From: an uncultured Bacillota bacterium
GTDB lineage: Bacteria; Bacillota; JAAYKD01
Direction of reading: 5' to 3'
Assembly: GCA_937897315.1 (NCBI GenBank)
Contig: CALCNS010000177.1
Span: 1 to 6,414 of the forward strand
Length of the DNA: 6,414 nt
The notes under the pieces are model-generated. The model made no database searches and was not told where the DNA came from. It worked only from the letters and a program-made list of their open reading frames with translations. Below are positions 5,891 to 6,414 of the stretch, one piece after another (the stretch's first letter is position 1; the number at the start of each line of letters is the position of its first letter). The translations under genes and the position numbers were made by a program.

Positions 5891-6414
5891 ATGTCAACTT
5901 TATTGGAGGTCCGAAATCTCAAGAAGTATTTTAAGACACCCAGAGGGAACTTGCATGCCGTCGATGATATCAATTTCAAGATTGAGCGCGGAACAACCTT
6001 AGGTGTGGTGGGAGAGTCGGGTTGTGGGAAATCTACATTGGGACGTACCGTCATCCACTTGCATGAGAGAACCGGTGGGGAAATCTATTTTGAGGGCAAA
6101 GATATTAGCGATGTCAAAGGGGCGGAGCTAAAAGCACTGCGTGAAGATATGCAGATGATTTTTCAGGATCCATTTTCTTCGTTGAATCCACGCATGTCTG
6201 TGAGCCAACTTATTGCGGAACCTCTGCTTATTTATAAGAAGTGTGCAAACCAGCAGGAACTCGATAAGAAGTTAACAGAGCTGATGGATACCGTCGGCTT
6301 GGCATTACGATTGTCCGATGCGTATCCACACGAATTAGACGGTGGACGCAGGCAACGCATCGGGGTTGCTCGGGCCTTGGCTTTGAACCCGAAGTTTATT
6401 GTGTGTGACGAACC
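5891..6414 (+). CDS. ABC transporter ATP-binding protein, DppF/OppF family, 3' truncated by the window edge
   Basis: The second ATPase of the transporter; 174 residues plus two bases are visible out of an expected 320 or so. It opens with MSTLLEVRNLKKYFKTPRG, typical of F-type subunits. Walker A is GESGCGKST (41-49, Lys47) and the Q-loop is FQDPFSSLNPRMS (91-103, Gln92). Walker B begins at FIVCDE (169-174) just before the sequence ends. The signature motif reads LDGGRRQR (149-156) instead of the usual FSGGQRQR: the Ser that contacts the ATP gamma-phosphate is Asp150 and the Gln is Arg153. The rest of the helix (IGVARALALNP) is normal, so this is not decay. From memory, ELDGGRRQR occurs in a subset of F-type subunits. 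The D-loop, switch His and C-terminal domain lie outside the window. The D and F subunits would form the ATPase heterodimer under the two permeases. Confidence 0.94.
   Translation, partial: MSTLLEVRNLKKYFKTPRGNLHAVDDINFKIERGTTLGVVGESGCGKSTLGRTVIHLHERTGGEIYFEGKDISDVKGAELKALREDMQMIFQDPFSSLNPRMSVSQLIAEPLLIYKKCANQQELDKKLTELMDTVGLALRLSDAYPHELDGGRRQRIGVARALALNPKFIVCDE

Noticed and set aside
1..6414. CRISPR array, tRNA, riboswitch, insertion sequence, phage or toxin-antitoxin content
   Set aside because: I saw no regularly spaced repeats, tRNA-like folds, transposase motifs or long structured leaders. The leader before the binding-protein gene is about 40 bases, too short for a known riboswitch.

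Overview
The window looks like a chromosomal stretch from a low-to-moderate GC bacterium, most likely a member of the Bacillota (Clostridia or a relative). The support is AGGAGG-type Shine-Dalgarno sequences before most genes, a solute-binding protein made as a lipoprotein with a very short signal peptide, AT-rich intergenic DNA and short intrinsic terminators. No gene names the species, so this is an inference. There are no RNA genes, mobile elements, CRISPR arrays or sign of recent transfer.

Layout. The left end (1-317, + strand) is the C-terminal half of an RraA-like protein, the fold shared by regulator of RNase E activity A and the 4-hydroxy-4-methyl-2-oxoglutarate/oxaloacetate-type aldolases. 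A strong stem-loop terminator follows at 324-358 and probably serves both strands, because a LysR-type regulator (370-1224, - strand) converges on it. Between this regulator and a divergent solute-binding protein gene lies a 195-bp AT-rich control region (1225-1419). It holds a plausible promoter in each direction and several dyads that could be the regulator's operators.

From 1420 to the right edge is one transporter operon of the Opp/Dpp (peptide/nickel/oligosaccharide, solute-binding protein family 5) type. It consists of a lipoprotein binding protein (1420-2937), an intergenic hairpin (2965-2998), two permeases (3038-4021 and 4023-4901), and two ATPases (4914-5879 and 5891 onward, the last cut by the window edge). 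The order A-B-C-D-F is the classical one. The four membrane and ATPase genes are packed with gaps of 1, 12 and 11 bases. The hairpin sits where such operons often separate a highly expressed binding protein from the less abundant membrane components.

How they may work together: the lipoprotein captures a solute outside the membrane, the two permeases form the channel, and the two ATPases drive uptake. The LysR protein, transcribed divergently from a shared control region, is the obvious candidate regulator. The substrate cannot be read from the sequence. The binding protein seems to lack the Asp-containing segment that holds the peptide N-terminus in DppA/OppA, and an aldolase-like RraA gene lies next door, so a non-peptide ligand is possible. 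I did not find a new kind of system. The points most worth a second look are the non-canonical ATPase signature (LDGGRRQR), the atypical binding-protein C-lobe, and the dyads in the divergent control region.
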